From Temnothorax longispinosus (taxonomy: Eukaryota > Arthropoda > Insecta > Hymenoptera > Formicidae): a stretch of DNA of 64,000 nucleotides. The position numbers and the translations under genes were made by a program. The first letter of the stretch is position 1, and each line of letters begins with the position of its first letter. The notes beneath the pieces were generated by a model. The model saw only the letters and a list, made by a program, of their open reading frames with translations. It was not told where the DNA came from and made no database searches. Positions 24,901-39,557 of the stretch are shown piece by piece. The stretch lies in NCBI RefSeq assembly GCF_030848805.1, contig NC_092369.1, positions 5,656,661-5,720,660 of the forward strand, written 5' to 3'.

Positions 24901-26923
24901 TAATTATGTAACCTGAGTAATTACCAATATTATCAGAGCTAATTGAAGAAACAAACGAGCACATATGGCAGCCGAAAATATTCTCGAGTACAATTTCTAA
25001 CAGTTAACAACACAGGTCAATATTATATCATACAACGATTACGTAGCTGTTTCATCTGGTGTTTCATCCGTTTCCTAACGGATCCAAATTGGTATAGTAA
25101 ACACAACGAGCTCGGAGAGCTGGGCCTTGAAATTAATTAGACACTACGTCAGTAAAAAAAATATAGTTCGTCGGCAATTAATTTCGCAAATCGGTCGCAC
25201 GTTTTCCCGACTCGCTCGCGCTAGTCACATCAGTTGCACAGCAGTTACCCACAGCGAATTAAACCGAAGGCCGGGCGAACGTAAGAACGGCTTATCGATG
25301 GAACAATGATGATCGAGTAAACGTAACGCGTAACGAGAAGCCCGCGGCACGTTCAAAGGCCCTGCTCGGAATAAATCAAGACGGGGTTCATGGCGCGCGC
25401 GTGGTTTTGCTTCCTTCCCGCTGACTCCCTGACAGTCATTAGGATAATCAACGAATTAGCGTTTCCGCGCTAAGGACTGGATAAGGCATAAGGAGTTAGG
25501 AGGACAAAGTGCGTCTCGACACGCGATCCCACCGTACCGTGCAGGTACAAAACACATTCGCTCGCCGGATGGAGATACACCTTTCGATCAAATCCACCCG
25601 GAATTTGCGAGCTCGTGCGCCATTTACCTCAACCTCGCTCGTTGTCGGTTTTTATTTTAGTATTATTACTTGCGATTCGCATTTTAAATAAAAGAAAAGA
25701 AAAGAAAATTGATTATGCTATAACGTATGAAACACTACGTTGATTATAAATGTCGAATATCTCTTAAAGTATTTTGTTCAGAAAAATTTATTCAAGCGAT
25801 TATAAATATATTTATATCCTGTCGTATAAAAGTATGTAAGAAAATATAATGTAGAGATTGATGCAGAATCAGATGTTGGTTTTTAGTTAATTTTCATAAA
25901 CTGCGTGTATTGTAATGTTGTAAAACGGTACGATTGCTTGGCTGTAAAACTCTTCGGACTCGTCATTGCATATTCGACGCTCTTAAAGCTTGTTTACAGC
26001 GGTGCTCGGGCGCGCGAATGTTAACATAAAATGGCAGCGTTGCTTACGTTTATTTCGGTTTCCCCCGGGGCATAAATTTCGCGATGCGCATTCCCGATTG
26101 TTCGCAGGTGTGCGCACGCATCGTCCGGCACCGTGCAACCACCGAAGGTGGAATTTGTTCGGCGTGTGTCCTGAGATTCATTTCGTAGATAAGACAACCC
26201 ACGTGGCCAAGGAGCTTGACTATCTCATCGCTTTTCACGCCTTGGGAACGAGTCGCTCTTCACGTGGGGTGCGTTCGTGTGTGAAATTGGGCTGAACGGG
26301 CGCTACAAGCTTCAAAACTTGCTCTAATTAAACGCTCCTTAACTCCGGTCGGAAGAGTCCGTCATCCTGATCACCGTCGCATAACCGGCACGCACGTGTG
26401 CATGCGTGCAATGTCTTGTGTTGAATCGATATGATTCCATTACATTATAGCGCAAACTTTTATTAAAAAATTAAGTTTAATAAACGAGAGTTAAATTCAT
26501 CTCTCTTCTAAACATATTTATATAAAGAACGAAATATATATCGGTATCAGATTCAGTGTCTGATTGCTAGCAAAAAAATCTCATGCAATATAGCGTATCG
26601 ATACATGATTTCACGAATTTTTTTTCACGGAGTAGATTTCGTATCCAGGTGATGAGCGTCATTTAAGAGTTTGTCGGCTTTAAGCCTTTAAGCACCTGAC
26701 CATAAAGTCACTTGTAATTGTCCCGGCGAATCTCGGCGTTCACCCTCGCCGTCAGACATGCAAATAACTCGGGGTTAGTTAGCTAATGGGGTTGGCAGGG
26801 TCGGTGGCTCGGCTCAAGCGAGTTCATTCATTAAGGGTTGATGGCTTAATTGCCAGCTCGCAGCATCACAGCCGCCCCCGAGTCGGCCACCACCAAGGCA
26901 TCCTATATCCCAACCTTTTCACC

Positions 26924-26965
26924 CTCTCTCTCTCTCTCTCTTTCTCTCTATCTCTTTCTCTCTCT
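26924..26965. repeat. CT microsatellite (interrupted)
   Basis: About 40 bases of CT with a few TTT and TAT interruptions. Overlapping Ser/Leu frames are repeat translations. Confidence 0.85.
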
Positions 26966-29900
26966 TTTTGCGCCTCTCCTCTCCTCTCTCGTGCCACAGC
27001 AACAGGTTGCATCAGAAGCCAGGAGCTACCGGTATGCCCGGTAAGCCGAGGATCCAACTCGTTTGCACCCCGAATTAAGCGAGCGAGCCGGCATTAATTA
27101 ATTGTCCCAGCTTGCTCTCGCCGTACCGCGCTGGAAAGTCCTCCGCCCTTCCGGCTGGGGTTAATTGTCGAGCACGTCGTTAACGCGATCTTTTCTACTC
27201 TTTCGACCGAGGAGAGATCCCGCAGTCCCCTTCGCGATAACTTTTAAAGGACTCGCCGTGAGTTTCAATTTACACGTGCCGCGTCATTCGTCTCATTTGC
27301 AACTCAAAGCGTGTGTTTGTGGATTTTTATAAGTTTCCCAAAAAAGATCATTTGAACTCATTTCAATCAAAACTATATACGCTGCTTTATATAAAAGTTA
27401 ACATATCATATTGTATTTAACGAATGAAGAACTTTAATTATACGAACATTGAATCATTATGACTATCATTAAATTGGATTAATATTCATTAATGATTAAC
27501 TCTGTAGCAAATATTTGATTAAAATTTCGTTGCATTTTCTGTATAGAACATATTCTCTGAGACGTTAAAAAATAATATTAGCTCACATTATATGTATACG
27601 CGTTATTACAATTTTTAGTATCAATTCGAATTGCCCTCAACAAAGATGTTTTAATATCTCGTGGTAATTAATCGCGGATATGAGTAGAAAGCATGAGAAC
27701 TAATAAGTATTTTACCATCACGTTCCAGGATATTCATTCTCAATAGTATTCATTGCACACGACGTTACCTCGTTTGCTTTCCCTGCCTCTTTATTTTCGT
27801 CCGCGAGTCCGTGCCGGCATTCTTTTTTTCGTTCGTTTTACACGGAGGTAACGACCATACGAATTTTCGCCATTTGTATGCGACACGGCTCAACCATCAA
27901 CGTGGGTCGACGTGAATTATCGTGAGTGTCAGGCCCTACGACCCGCCCGTACGGACGGTTTAATTTAAGGTCGCCAGTTTAATTCCTGGTAGAAAGCGCA
28001 TTTGCAACAGTAGCTGGAACGGACGGGAGCAAGAAGACAGAAGGCCCGAAAAAAGAAACAGAGCGAGAGAGAAAGAGCGGGAGGAGGGGAGGGATAGAAG
28101 AAAAGACTCTTTCGATTCAAATGCGCCGCTCCTTTCTTGTCGTTCGCATTGCCACGGCACGTCCGTTCGTCATGACTTTTCGGTGTATCACTCGCGTAAG
28201 AAAGACGTGAGTCACGATCAGGTGGATCGCCAAAATTCTTAAGTACTACGTGCGCGGTTTGTCTTAACGGCGAGAAAAAGGCGCGTCTTGCACTTAACGT
28301 TTAATCAGATTATGACGTAGAGAAAGAGCGAGAGAAATAGAGAGAGAGAGAGAGAGAGAGTTTCTAAATTAATTTTACATAACGTACATAGGGGTCGTGA
28401 ATTTTATACTTGAATATCGCGATTCTCACAGTTATCTCGCAATTAATTGTATCAGCGCTGTAAAGTATATTACTGTAGCGGACGGTAATCCGTTGCGAGA
28501 TCTCGCGAGGAACTTAAGTTGTAAGTTCACCTCTGCCATTGACCTTATCGGGCGGTAGTATAAAAGAGAGATGTGCCGCGGATGAAAATGGCGGTACTTA
28601 GGACCATATCCAGAAATTGCCGTCTGGTCTATTTACACGTGCTCTGTGTACAAGCGCGTAGACGCGCGTACGTGTGTAGGCGCGCCCGTGTATGCGCGCA
28701 AGGAGAGAAGAATCTCGGGGAGAGACGAGGATGATTTAGTAATGAAGATATTAACGGACCGAAAGCGCGCCGCAGAATACCGAGATTCAACTATCTAACT
28801 GCTGACATAACTCACGTTTATGACTCCGCGGCGGCCGTTTCTTTCCGCAGCCTTCGACCAACGACGCTATCCCTGTTCTTTCCTGCGCTCCAGTTACACG
28901 CCCGTAATTAATGCCGGCGTGGGAGAAATCAGAAGCATAGACCTTGCGCTAAAATTACTTATCGAAAGCAAAGAAGTTCCATTTTACGCGCAGCGTTTCC
29001 GGTTTGAATCTATAGATAGCCTTTTCTCTTTCGTTTAATTATCTAAAAGTACCTTACTGTACCTAAAATTTGTATCTCTAATTATAGAGATATTAAATAT
29101 CGAAATAATTCGTATTCAAGTGTTGAACATTTCATTACAGCTTAAGTCTTAGGAATGTAAATAGCTAATATAATCTTGCCTTGCAATTAAATGTAAATTG
29201 ATCTCAATCAAAATTTTAGAAGCTTGTATACCAGAGTATATTTCAAAGTTAAAAATCTCATTACATGTGTAAAGGAAAATTTATTTCAAAGTATGTAAAT
29301 CAAAGAATGTGTGTATATAATCAAAATCAAATGTCAAAGCATTTTCAGAAGCTTTAACGAGTTATTTAATTATGGTCATATTAATATCTTACTATCTATA
29401 TACTTTGAAATAATACTACGTTAACTTTATCAAGCACAATCAACTACAACACGAATCTATTTCGCATAGGTCGTGGGCGTTTCATGCGTGAGATAGCTCG
29501 CTGTGATCTCGCGCGGCAGGAAATTTACGGATATCGCGTCTCGCGGCGCGTAGATCTTAATGCGAAGAGCCGCCCTCTCCGCCGCGTTAACAGCAAGATG
29601 GTCTAAGGGTCGGTGACGGCATCGGGAAGCGAGGGAGGGAGGAGAGGCGAAAAGAGCGGAGCAGAGAATAGGTTTCAGTGGGGTACATTAGCGGAGTTAT
29701 GCCCCCGAAGGCACGGCCGGCTACGCTGTATATCTTGGTTATTTTTTATTACTGCCCCTGGCAACACATACAAGTCCGTGGAAAGGGCGATTTTTCCATC
29801 TATCGGGCCCCTTCCTCGCACCGTGCAAAGAAGGGAACTATACACGTAATATTTTTCGTCATTATTTTACACTTACACTGTGCAAATCGTTCATTGACTT

Positions 29901-30568
29901 ATAATTATTGCAACTGAAAAATTATTAATAATTTGTTGATGTATCTGCATTAAATCTTTGTAAAGGCGAATGATCAACGCTGATCGAATTCTTGTGGTAA
30001 TATTTTTACCGTATACTTTATGCGATAGAGAAAGAATAATTAATATTATGTGAAATAGTCATTATATTATATGACAATGATATATGTGTAAAAAAATCTG
30101 CAAAATATCGGGGATATTGGAATCGGTCTCTGTAGTAAAGCGACTAAAGTAAGGCGACGTTGCGCAACATTAACTACCTCAAAATCAATTTTTTTTTCAA
30201 CGGAGATTCGTCAATGCCATTGACCCAATGGGACTCCATATGTCGGTTTCGAATCGTGTTTTCCACGCGCCACGTTTCAGGCACGGATGATAGAGGGTAT
30301 CTCAGGGGTGAGGGTTGTTTTTTATATTTATGGCGCTGAGGTGGGGTGGTAACTGGGAGGGTAGCGTTAATGCGCGCCCTTTTTTTACGTTAATAACCAT
30401 GCGTGATAGGCGAGCGTAGTGAGAAAAGTCGGAATGAGGGGTTAGCCGATGATTTCACGTGGGGGATATTTTGGACGGACTGCTTCACACGCGTCGTGAG
30501 TGCGGTATTTTGTATTTTGAAAATTTTATATGTACGTTTCCTTGCTGTAGAGTTCTTGAAACATTATA
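26966..30568. other. Putative intron / regulatory DNA, third part
   Basis: About 3.6 kb without a recognisable gene. CpG-rich stretches are at about 27090-27300, 27780-28310, 28480-28920 and 29460-29730, with AT-rich sequence between. A GA microsatellite lies at 28339-28360. Short inverse pairs occur near 29286 and 29399 but do not form a clear element. Confidence 0.4.
28339..28360. repeat. GA microsatellite
   Basis: Pure AG array of about 22 bases preceded by a GA-rich lead-in from about 28320. Confidence 0.9.
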
Positions 30569-30835
30569 CAGTAGACCCCCATATAACATGGATTCGTATA
30601 ACACGACGGAAAAATTTTAATATTTGTTTTAAAGTAAAATAAAAAATATTTCACTATTATATCTTTATAATATTCAGTTTACATCTTTTATAATAAACTC
30701 TTTCATCTTTTATAAATATGTGTTTCCATATGCATACATAATCCATATAAGTATATATAATTTATGCATGTGACTCGTATAACATCGATTTATATAATAC
30801 GGAACGTTTTCCCCGTGTTATACGAGGGTCTACTG
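30569..30835. mobile_element. Non-autonomous pogo/Tigger-like DNA transposon (MITE), about 267 bp
   Basis: The ends are inverted repeats beginning CAGTAGACCC (left, 30569) and ending GGGTCTACTG (right, 30835). The similarity continues inward through ATATAACA/CGTATAACACG-type sequence. The CAGT...GACCC end is typical of Tigger/pogo-group Tc1-mariner elements, which insert at TA. TA directly precedes the left end; TG follows the right end, so the duplication is imperfect or decayed. The interior is AT-rich with no transposase frame, so it would need a transposase in trans. The classification is from terminal similarity only. Confidence 0.7.
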
Positions 30836-32689
30836 TGCTTTCATTCGTAGATAGAATGATAGGAAAAGAAATATGTGAATTAAGTATTAATAGCACTTAT
30901 ATTAAATATAGATAAAAAGATCTAAAAAGACTGTTATTAATATTATTGCTTATTACGTGAGATATAATATAAATTTGAACACTTTCAAACTAAATGTGTA
31001 GAGATTTCTTATTAATAACAAAATTATTTATATACTTCAATAAATATCTCAGCCTGATGGCGGTTCGACAGGGAGTTTTCTTAACTAAATAATATAAATC
31101 CATTATTTTATGACACGCGTACTCTACGTAGGGATAAACTTGTGACTTCGTTATACATAATAACAAAGTGAAACTAAGAGGGTTGCTATACCGCGAAGGT
31201 TGAGTCGATGACAGGTCATCTCAAAAGCAGGGACATTGAATGACGGTGGAAACTTTTCGCGTTATTTCTTTATTTCTTTCTCCCACGAGCGATCGTCATT
31301 TCAGCAAATGACTACGGTACATGGATCAATCATTGGAAAACTAAAACTTTTATCGGCGGCTTCCACTAACCGCTCGCTTTTTTTTGCACTCGTATAATAG
31401 CAAATTCAAAGAAGAATAAATGTGAATATTTAAGAAGCATTTTGTAATTGTCTTTTGTGTAATAGTATCGACGATTTGCGATATTTATTAGCAAATAAAA
31501 ATATATTAAATATGTAAGTTAGTGACATTTTTTTGAAATTTGCGTAACTTTGATAACTTTACGCTCATATAGTTATTTTGTCATATAGTTATTTGTCGTT
31601 ATCAATTTCATCAAAGTACATAATTAAGGGAAAAGAATAATGCAATAATACTCTATATATTAAATAATTGCATGCGTTAGTAATTTTTATTATTGTTGTA
31701 ATATTTTATCACTACAGATATGTATGAAAAAGATTGCAAAATCTGAAACTTTCATGTGTTCGATAAAGTAGTTTTTTCGAAAATATTTTCAAAAATTTTA
31801 AAGATTGTAATAATCTTATTAATCCTTTTTTTCGTGCAATTGTAGAAAAAGGATATAGATCACTATTCGCGTGCATATTTGAAGAGTTATTATTATCGAT
31901 ATACTGCGTGGAAGATCGAGGGATGAGTTCCCTCGCCGGGGTTGTACGTACGCACTCCTATTATATGCCCCTTTATTCTTCGCATCGCGGGGGCATGTCA
32001 TTTGCGGGTGTAGGGTGGATGCAAGTGGGAGGCGACAAAAAAAATAGCTTTATGTCACGAGGGATCATTACAGACTTTTTTCAAGGGGGTCGAAAAGTGG
32101 CAGGGTCAGGGATGACCCTTGACCTTGCGCACAGTTGTAGTCGTAGTAGTCGTAGTAGTCGTTTACCGTGACGATCGTGTGCAGCGAGACCCGTACCGAA
32201 TCACATATGCAAATGAGAGAATCACACGCCTTCATCATTCTTTTTTTAGAAAAGAATCCTATGCGTATAAAAATAGAGATTGCCATAGAGAAAATTATTT
32301 CCTCGAACGCGATGGGAATATTCATTATGCATATAAGTAAATTATGGCAAAAGTATATCTATGAATTGTTTTAAAACGTACAGGAGATATCATTCATCTA
32401 TAAAGGATGTCCCAATAATTTCAAAGGTGTGGGCGAAATAAATAAGATTTTTAATGAATTAAGATTGAAAAATTAAGCTAATAAAATTTAATTCTTTAAA
32501 TTCAATTTAATTTCAACGAAATTCTAATGGCAGAAGAACAATACAAGAATATATGTAAAAGAATAATACTACTCGCGCGGGCTTTAAAACATAGATAAAC
32601 GAAAATATTGTAAGACTGGATCGCTCCGCGTAAGACAAGCTAGATTCAAAGCTGGCACAGAACGACGCAGTGAAATATAAGTAAAAAGT

Positions 32690-33420
32690 TTCGAGGTTCG
32701 CTTCTCGACGCTTCCCTGCCTAAATTTCCTTTCTCCTCGTTGCGAGCGTGTTAACAATGTTTTCCGTTCGAAACGTTTATTCGGGACGATTTAATCCCAG
32801 CGCGGGCGACGAACTCGGGGCCGGCGTGCCTCGCCGTGACATTTCGCTACACGTCGCAGCCGAGACAACGGTCGCAACAGTCACGGAAGAGCATCCGTAG
32901 GACGGGGCGGACGAGGCGGACGAGGCGACGAGGAAGAGGCGGAGAGTCATTTCGATCGGGATGTCGTTTTCACGCTCGGCACCGTGTCTTCTCGAACGTG
33001 GCACATTGTTTAGTCGATACGTCACTCTCGCGAATCGTTGTGTACCAACGCGGCAAGATTCGCGATCCTCCGGAAGGTGTAACTGCATCTCTTCACGTAT
33101 ACTCGCATCTCTTCGCGCCGCGCGCATTTTGCTCTCTCGCCCCGACCTCTATTCGCCCGGATCGCCGGCGCGGACTTCAAAGCGAGGACGTCTCATTATT
33201 GGACTTTCCTTCTCCTTGACATTATCCCCCGTGCGACGGCCGCCCACTTTCCACCCCGTTCTTCCAGTTTGTCGAAGAGCTTACTTCTGTGCGATGGTAT
33301 ACCGTGACCGGGCGATAATGACGATGCCGGGTGTAATTGGATGCCCGTCAAGCGCGGAAACTATTTGAAATATCGTGCGAAACACGGATAATCGTCTCGG
33401 GTAGTGTACAGCGCACGATC
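32690..33420. other. CpG-rich block, candidate regulatory region
   Basis: GC- and CpG-dense segment inside AT-rich DNA. Plus frames (32836-33219, 32961-33368) and a minus frame (32777-33127) are simultaneously open, Arg/Ser-rich and domain-free, so coding is unlikely. It could be a promoter or enhancer. Confidence 0.3.
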
Positions 33421-36400
33421 GTAGAATGTCATTATTGAATTTTCGTCTCGCTACAATGGGTGAAAGATATATAGGAAATACAAGTAAAATAAATCCATAA
33501 TTATTTATGAAATCTGTGCGTAAAGAAGTTTGTAATTATAAAAAAAAAATATTTTTTGTAGGAAGGAAGAACATGCTAAAATTTTTAACTATTATAATTA
33601 ATTAATTATTATACGGTAATTAAAGCAATCATTTACTAAAGTTAGCATTTTATTAGTTTAAGTTCTTATTATGAATTGAAATAATACACTCTTCATTTGA
33701 GAACGATTGAGAGTACCTATTTAAAAATTTTCATTTTAATATTTCCAACATAAGTACATTGAAAGAACGGTAGTTGATGTATCTAGCAAAAGATTTTATT
33801 ATCCAACATCTAAATATTTCTCACAACTGATCATTTAACATGTTGAAATATCTATGAAATATTGATAAAATAAATGATAAACGTACATCGCGATAGATCT
33901 TGTCGCACGATCGAAATAGTACGAAACTAACCGAATTGCACGAATAAATGTATAAAATTGTATAGGCGTAACGTTGGTATATCTGGAGAAATCAATGCGG
34001 TTCATAAGCAGAGATATAAATCATTGAGTAGACGAACGATACAGTATCAGAGTATCTGTATCCACAAAGGTAGTACATTTATAACTATCGATTTAAGGCT
34101 ACCTTTATCCATATATATAGTCAAGTGATGCGCTTCGCTATGACCATTTATCTATCATTATGACCGTTTAAACTTTTGTTACAACGAAATCTAATATGCT
34201 AAATATATTCCGATATTTCGCTTTATTCCGTACAAATATATTTTTGCACGTAGAAAGAGAATTCTCAGTCATTAAAATTCAACTTGATAGTTTTAAGAAT
34301 TCTGTACAAGTTTCAGCACTTCAGTTTAAGAATACTTGATTTGCTTTCTACTATTTTACAATTCAGTTACGTTCACGAATGTTGCAAATGAATTATTTTT
34401 TAAATACGTATCATAGTTATTCACTGACGTACCTACGTAACTCTTACATAATAATTAATAATATTGCTAAATTTAAAAAGTTAGACATGCTTCTCTTTCT
34501 AGTTAGGGTTTCTGCTGCTTTCAAGACTCATGCTAGGGACAATACATCTCGCACAGATGCAAATTAACAATCGCGATGCGCTCATTTGCATGGAAGGGTG
34601 GGTCGTGCTCGAAGAAACCTGAGGGGTGGCACATCGACTAGGGTATTGGAAAAGAAACTTAAAGCAAGCATCAGCGCGCGGTTTCGAGTTACCAAGACAA
34701 AAAAAAAGTGATTCCGCAGAGTAGGCGGGGATTTAATTCGATGGCTAATTTCGCAGGCGACAAAAAGTCGCGCGCGTGTAGAGTGGTCGAGGCAAGAGGA
34801 AAGGAAAAAAAAACAACAGGAACGCTCGTGTGCGGTTCGAAGGGGCTCGGAAAAGTAATCAGGATGCTGAGACCAGTGTCGGTGGAGGGTTTGGCGGAGG
34901 CCCGTGAAAACGAATTACAGCGATTTAAAGTTTCACCTCCTCGCCGACCACCTTCTCCACCAATCAAGCACCCTCATGCTGTCTTTTCCCTCGTGGGGTA
35001 TGACCATTCTCCGTGCCCATTCCGCGCGGCTGCCCTCCGCAGGTTGTTTCGAAGATGACAAGAGAAAAGGAAATAGTGTCACGCGGGGAGACAAATTTGC
35101 GTCGTCGTGGGTGGAAAGTTTCTTTCAACCCCCGCGGTGCCCGTACGCCGTTCATAGTAACGCGAAATTTATCAAAGCACACTGTAAAGCTCTTTCTCCG
35201 TTGGAGACTCGCGGCGTTTTGTACGTTCGTACGTTCGTAAATTTTATTACGTAAGCGCTGATTACTCCAAAAACGCAGACGTCCGATAGATCCACGCAGA
35301 CAACATATTGGCGGTGAAGTTAAGATGTATATTGTCAGGTATAAAAAAACTATTCAGTTATTATTTATAATCACATTTTTTGATTCCGAAAATAAATTCA
35401 ATTCGTCAGAAGTTATATAAGTACATTTTATCGCACTGTTTGTAAAATCGCTGCCGTAAACGTATATTTTGCTTAAGATAGGCATAAAGGAATTATTATA
35501 TTTTTACTGTTTATGTGTAAAATGTTTTGAGTGGAAATTTTGAGTATAAATTATACATTTATCAACCTCAGTCACACATCTCGCACCGCCTAAACCGCGT
35601 TACGTCGTGGCTCTATCGGGCGAATCAAACACACTGATAACTTTGAATAACATTTATCGTACTGACCTGTTGATGGCCAGGACGCGACTGAGGTTGGGAG
35701 AGAGCCTGGCCTGCATGGTCTACTTGCACCGCTGAAACTGTCACAAGCATTTGGCATTTTATTTCATTGCGCTAGGCTTTCATGGTCATTTTTTTTTTAC
35801 GGGAATGGGAGACACGCGGATGGGATGAGATGGGTGGAAACCGGAAACAGATGGACATCTCAGAATCACGCATTGCCAAGGAACTCTACCTGGATTTGGA
35901 AGCAGGTCGAAAGGCTTCGCGAAATGTCGTCTTGTTGCGACCAATGTTGCGCGTTTTATATTCATATTTTTTTTTTAGTTTATTTACTCCGGAGAAACGA
36001 CATTACAGGCCAAACTCTCTCTCCGCCTCGACGCCTCCAACATCAATGTGTAGAATTCTTTCACAACCTCGTTCTGATTGCCGTCATAGACAGTAGCCTC
36101 TACTTGGCCACTATTGTTACAAGTTACAGTAGCAACGCTGACACGCGACTTTTATTTCTATAGGTATCTGAAAACCTTGGAAAACGCACACGAGGGCGAT
36201 TGATGCGGGTAAGGCTGCGTTAGAAAAAATATGACATATTTGTCATATTTTACAATTATATCATGTGCAACTAAAAAAATTTGCAAAAGAATCGGAAGAG
36301 CAACTCGGAATCTGAAACTTAAATTTTATTGATCAATTCTCGAGAGTGCACATTTCTCTATTGTATTTATTTTAATGCCTTCACGGGCATACACGCTCGT

Positions 36401-39400
36401 CGTCGTCACAGCGTTGCTACATTCAAATAGACTTAATAGACAATGTGAATGTTGAATGTCGAGAGTCGTTTTCAACATCCTTCATGCATTAACATCATAT
36501 TAAATATCAAAAGTGTTGCAAGCAGCAAGATAAATATGTTTCTAACATTGCAACGCTTAAATATCGATGTCACGAGCGTTGACAAAGAAATCCTACATTT
36601 GTTTGGAATAACAATAACTAATCTTAGAATGGTTAGATTTGTTAGAATGTGTTCTTGTACAAGACCGCCTCGGATAGCTAGCAGTCGGTCCTTCTCTTCA
36701 TGCAGACATTTTTACCCTTCGACCTTCGACTCCGAAGCGAGAAACTCGTTGCCTCGTCGGAATGGCAACACTGTAGTTAAGTATCTGCATGCAACAGCCT
36801 AACGTATAATTAAGACGTATCACGAAGAGCGTATAAAGTCCGTTCGACGTGTGGTATTAAATCAATCCTTTTTCGCTGGATGGATAGCGCGCCGCGCCGC
36901 TTCTGTTTCTGATCGAACGTTTCGCTTATTCGATTCATTATAAATTGTGCAATACATTGAAATAGATACATGCTATTTGCATAATTAAATTTTGAGAAGG
37001 ATGAAATAATTTCATTTTTTAAACATTTTATGTGACTTTGTAATTTTGAACAGTAACTTATTCAGATTTAGAGATTCTTCTAATTTTCAATTTTTTTAAT
37101 TTTTCTTTTAAGCAGAACGACTCAATGGTAAGAAAAGCGATACGCGAGGAGGAAAGAAAAGAACGTTGGAATGAATCTTTGCAGGAGCACGGCGCGGCGC
37201 GGGATGATCTAGCGATGGAATTTGGTTAAACAGTCGTCGACGACGGTCGGGCTCGGGTGCTTAATAAAAATCGAAGTCGTTCGTTGCGGTTCCCTGGCCC
37301 CCTTTCCTCTCACACGTTCTGCGGTCAAGAGGCGAAGCCAACTTGGAGCACATTGTTCTCCTCTCTCTCTCTCTCTTCCTCCCCCCCTCTCTCTCTCTCC
37401 CCCCGTATTCGTTTGCGTTCTCGCACACACGTTGTAAAATACGTGTCTCTCGATTTTGCACGTGTGTCCACCTACACAAGCGTGCCCGCGCTCTCGTCCG
37501 TCCTCGTACACTCACGTGCGTGCGTATGTGCGCGCGTGTACGTGTGCGGAGCGCGCGAGTTGGCCACGAGTACGGTAGCGATACGTTTCTCCGACAAATA
37601 AATAAAACGAAACCGTAAGCGAGGGAATAAAATGTGATTTACAACGGTGGAAAGACAATGGCCGAGGCTCCGCACGATAATGTATGCGGATGGCGCGGAC
37701 TGGTACCCGGGGATACTGACTTCTGATTGGTCGTGCCCCGACGCCACCGCTACAACGGAAAGCGATAAATAACTGCGAGCAGATAAAACCTTTCTTTCTG
37801 CCTTCGGGCTTAGCCTGGGCACTCTCGGCATCGGGCTTAGCACTTGCTCGGAGCGCTTCTGTCCCTCTTCCTCTTCCTCCTTCCCGATTCCTTACCGCGC
37901 AACCCGTCTCTCCGGAACACCCTTCCTTCTCTTGCCTCTTTCCCTGCTTCTTCTCTTTTCTCCCGCTCGTTGTTTCCCGCGGCTCGCCTTCATCGAGCGA
38001 TTTCGATTCGTGAGGGCCGTCTCGCACGACAGTCGTCATCGTGTGCGATACGTCACGTCCCCTTTTTGTCCTATTTATCCTACTTCTCCCTTATCCTACT
38101 CTCACCCTATTTAAAATCCAGTTTTCAGAATCGTATTATCTTCATTTCGAGAAATAAGAGAATTACGAAAGTATTTCATGCAAAATTCAACTAATTTGTT
38201 AGTCGAGAGACATTTATTATAAAGAAAAGAATAGAATTCGTTTGATGTTCCATTTATATCGTTATTCCACTAGGGACTAAATTAGAAGCGTTAAACAAGT
38301 TTCCATCACTATATTTATCATGTAACACTTCAAGGTAATTTCGTAAGGTAGCTAACGATCTTTTCGAATCAGCTGTCGCTTTTGATGAGGTTTCATCCTT
38401 CGCTCCGTATTATCACCGCGCTCTGAGTTTACCCTAAGCTAAGAGGGTACTGTGTCGAAAATGGACGGCGATGTAAATTTTTTCCCGCCGTTGGCACCAG
38501 GGTGTCGGAAACAATGAAGGGCGACGTTACGAAGACGATCGATCGTTTGCAGGGGTCGGCGCGGTGACTGAAGTTCACTGGGGAAGTTTGGCCGAAGGGC
38601 TGACCGAGAGAGATGCTTGGCTTTACAGAAACATGATATGCTCCCCCTGCGACAGCTTGTTAAAAAATGTCTAATGGCCGATCTCGCCGCGCACTCTGAT
38701 CCGGAAGACCCTTCGTAAAAGCCCAGCTTCTAATTTACGAATCGTTGCGAATAATATTTTTCCGGTTATTAGTACAGAGTTTTATAATTACATCATTTTG
38801 AAAAAGTTGATGGTTGTGATAAATCGCGTCTCATCTGCAATCCTTTCTTTGTAAAAGTATCGTCGATACTATGAAAAACCGCCAAATGCGATTTCCGTGA
38901 ATTAATTATATGCAGTGCATTGGAAATGCTTGCCAACAAATTCGGACGCATTTAATTAAAAATCGCGAATTATCCGGAGCTACGTTCGACGGTTCACGGC
39001 GCGTAGAAATGGATGGTGTGGTAAAGGGTTCTGCAGCGAAATATATTGTACAAACGGCTTGGCGAGGGGATGGTACGGAGGGATGCAATTATTTAAAACA
39101 GCAATCACGGAAATGAGAAAGCGGATTGGATAGGTCCGCCATCTCTCGTTCGAGGACGAATATTCGGCCGGGCCTGCCAGGCGGAAAAATTCTCTAAAGG
39201 CTTTTCTTCCGGGCCGACAAGCAGCAATGCCAGCCCAAAAATCAAACGCGCGCGCGAGGGTTCATCCGCCTTTCGTTTTTCCTGCTCGCGGATCGTAATC
39301 CCGTCAGTTTTATTTGCACGTATGCTCGGTTTTGGGTAGGGTGAAATTTTATTTTGCGGGGTACGGCCTTTTTCACGAGGAAATTAGCTTAATGAAGATA

Positions 39401-39522
39401 TTGTATTTTCGCACTTTTGCGCGATAAATGAGGAAAATTAATTTCTCACGATTTCTAGTCCTAATCTCTTTTATTGAAACATTTATTTGTTGTTTTTTGC
39501 ATATTTTTTAACTAAAATATAT

Positions 39523-39557
39523 GCAATTATTATTATTATTATTCGATTTTTATTATT
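39523..39557. repeat. TTA trinucleotide tract
   Basis: Seven or so ATT/TTA units, briefly interrupted by CGATTTT. Confidence 0.8.

Larger units (their letters stand above)
20044..26923. other. Putative intron / regulatory DNA, second part
   Basis: No credible coding exon or RNA gene was seen in about 6.9 kb. GC-richer blocks are at about 20880-21480, 22040-22740 and 25940-26420. AT-rich filler is at about 22760-23170, 23640-23860 and 24290-24980. A clean hairpin (TTATTATCTC with GAGATAATAA, 22858-22887) and a palindrome cluster at 21350-21394 are the only sharp structures noticed. Confidence 0.45.

Noticed and set aside
32400..32440. Possible transposon end (GGATGTCCCAATAATTTC)
   Set aside because: It resembles a common insect repeat terminus, but no matching inverted end was found nearby.
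37472..38039. Overlapping minus-strand frames of 123 and 175 codons
   Set aside because: They run through CT/CA-rich low-complexity DNA, overlap each other and plus frames, and show no domain.
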